Assembly (NCBI GenBank): GCA_021613335.1
Contig: JAJTWR010000242.1
Location: forward strand, 478,501-542,500
Reading direction: 5' to 3'
Source: Whitmania pigra
Taxonomy: Eukaryota > Annelida > Clitellata > Hirudinida > Haemopidae
Length of the DNA: 64,000 nucleotides
Under the pieces are notes generated by a model. The model ran no database searches. It was given only the letters and a program-made list of their open reading frames with translations, and was not told the origin of the DNA. The position numbers and the translations under genes are program-made. Shown piece by piece: positions 62,156 to 64,000 of this stretch (position 1 is its first letter; each line of letters starts with the position of its first letter).

Positions 62156-63718
62156 AACAAAAATTTAAATCTTGCCTAGAAGTTCTACAAAATAACATAT
62201 CGGGTGAATTTTAATCGATTTTAAAAGCATTTTTGCTTTTCTACCTATATATTCGAAACTAATTTTAGAGGTATATATATATGAAATTGCTCGCTCTTAT
62301 AAATGTATATTTTAAAAGGTAATGTTGATAATGAAGTAGGAATGTATGTAGGATATTATTATGTAGTTAGCTTGTAGAACCGCTGGGCAAGACTTTAAAT
62401 TTTGGTTATTGCGATTTTTAACGCATGATTTATTTAACATGAATTACCTCTATTTTGCATCTTTTAAGGTTTTAATCGGATTTTTATCTGTGTGTTTTTA
62501 TATTATTTTTGTTTTTGAAATACTCAAAAATGACTAAATTTTATAATCTACAACATCAGCGCCCTTCTGCCTTCTCATTCTTAGCAAACTCGAGACAGTT
62601 TTCTGATCACAATTAGTTTATTAAATTATTAATTAACATCAGTTAGGGATTTGAAAATGGAAATCTTAAGCTTAGGAATCTAAATTTTTTCGTCATTATT
62701 TCAATAATACAGAGGTTTTATCTTAATTTGGCCAAATTAATGTTTGGATGCTCCGATCTCAGGCATTTTTTTCCAAAGGCGATAATGAGGACAAGTCTTA
62801 AGAACAATTAAAATTACACGAGCAAAAGCATGCATAGAAATTTACTTAATATACTTACTTTTGCTTAATATATGTAACGTTCTTATTTACTGCTTTTGAT
62901 TAATTTTCTCCTTGATGACTGATGCCAAAAAGATCATTAAATATGTTAGGCCATATTCAGCCACAATCAATAAAATATTCGATCACCGATAATAAATTCA
63001 TCGATATTTATCAAATTAGGTTCAGATATCTCTGTCTATTACATTTTTTGTTTGCCTATGTCTTGTGTTCAAAAAAGAAAAAAATCAAACCGTAACACTA
63101 TCCATCCCAGTATTTAAAAACAAAATTAAAAAATAACTTAAGCAAGCCTAATTTATATAATAAATAATTTTATAATTTCTAAAAAGAAATAATCGCTAAT
63201 TATTAAATGTTACAGCTAACTGCAAGAATCTGAGTTTACTTAGCAGTACGTACTTAGGTTCCTCGCAACTAGTATTCGTGTATTGTTTTTGTGTGGCTGT
63301 AAATCTTTCCAGATTTTAATTTCATAGAAATGCTCAACAAATCACAATTAAAATTAAATTTATAACAAATAAGTAAATGAAGGTCTAAAAGTGAACTCCA
63401 ACAAAAGAATATGTTTAGTAAATACTTTTATTGCCTCAGGGCACGAATTGCAAACAATCGTTTCTCCAACCAGCTACATACTTTGGTGGGAAACAAGATG
63501 ATGGTGATAGTAGTGACAGTGATGATGGCGAATAAAAATATAAATTATATGAAATGGATTGCAGAAATGAAGATTGTGATCAAGATGAGAAGTTTCGATG
63601 CTTGTGCATGATTGCTTGTGCCACACTCCGTTTTTTCCTAATGAATTAAGATAAATAATAAATATCATTGCATTTAACTTAATGTAATGAGTTCATTAAA
63701 AATTGAACAAACCATCGG
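62156..63718. other. AT-rich spacer, nothing recognised
   Basis: About 1.5 kb with no recognisable exon, RNA gene or transposon end. Short reading frames near 63411-63668 overlap on opposite strands in simple, GATGATG-rich sequence and look like chance. Confidence 0.4.
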
Positions 63719-63965
63719 ATGGTAAGGGAAGCATTGATCGGGACCTTTTCTGAAAACATCACTCTGCATTTTTTGGCAGAGGAAGGATTGATTATGTGTG
63801 CCGAATTAAGAAATGATCCTCTTTATTTTATGTTTAAGACATATTTTGTGAAAATTTATGTAGAATCTATAAGGAAGTTAAAAGTAATGCATCAACAACA
63901 AAAAGAATACTTAAAAACAGAACGAATTGGCAGCTGGTTACGCGATAAAACTGGTTGTTCGCCAG
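63719..63965 (+). CDS. Possible exon of an unrecognised gene
   Basis: An open frame of about 82 codons (ITLHFLAEEGLIMC near the start, EYLKTERIGSWLRDKTG near the end) stops being open right after CGCCAG|GTAATT, a good splice donor. Its amino-acid composition looks protein-like, with amphipathic helices. I do not recognise the family. The first codon in the frame is GTG-adjacent ATG at 63719, and the true exon start may lie a little upstream. The rest of the gene would lie beyond the window. Confidence 0.4.
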
Positions 63966-64000
63966 GTAATTAATAATCGATGATGTGCTTCAAAATATTT

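Overview
This window is nuclear DNA from an AT-rich invertebrate animal. The genes are split by many short GT-AG introns, and the introns and spacers are full of cut-and-paste transposon relics. The encoded proteins are clearly metazoan: Mtr4 helicase, PUF60, a CLC-3/4/5 exchanger, GCP6 and an EGF receptor-like protein. The phylum cannot be fixed by eye; a sponge or another early-branching or marine invertebrate would fit, but this is only a guess. Four multi-exon reading frames were rebuilt exon by exon. The three with every exon placed have total coding lengths divisible by three (MTR4 985 aa, PUF60 545 aa, CLC 794 aa), as does the EGF gene (690 aa). GCP6 is complete apart from its first splice donor.

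Layout: 1-4577 holds two large microsatellites and a decayed 28S rRNA copy. MTR4 (exosome RNA helicase, + strand) occupies 4578-12056 and converges on PUF60 (splicing factor, - strand, 13018-16898). A 3.6 kb spacer with a hAT relic leads to the CLC Cl-/H+ exchanger gene (+, 20564-33163). The region 33164-36835 is a transposon graveyard of hAT miniature elements, a hAT transposase tail and a Ty3/gypsy integrase fragment. From 36836 to 52429 runs a gene for a predicted single-pass membrane protein: signal peptide, F5/8C-like domain, WSC domain, three EGF-like and six calcium-binding EGF modules, one membrane span and a short tail. Its introns host a Tc1 element with double inverted repeats, a hAT nested inside another hAT, another hAT relic and a deleted Ty3/gypsy LTR element. 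TUBGCP6 (-, 53552-60273) converges on it and carries a second piece of 28S rRNA in an intron. The right end has a diverged intronless RPB12/POLR2K-like gene (61436-61657, -), a three-unit tandem repeat and a possible exon of an unrecognised gene.

The genes do not form a pathway; they are neighbouring housekeeping genes and one membrane-protein gene. The most notable points are the F5/8C-WSC-EGF protein, the nested transposons with perfect 8-bp duplications, two separate 28S rRNA fragments of which one stops next to the R2 retrotransposon target site, a minisatellite that runs into a splice acceptor downstream of a GC donor, and the diverged RNA polymerase subunit.
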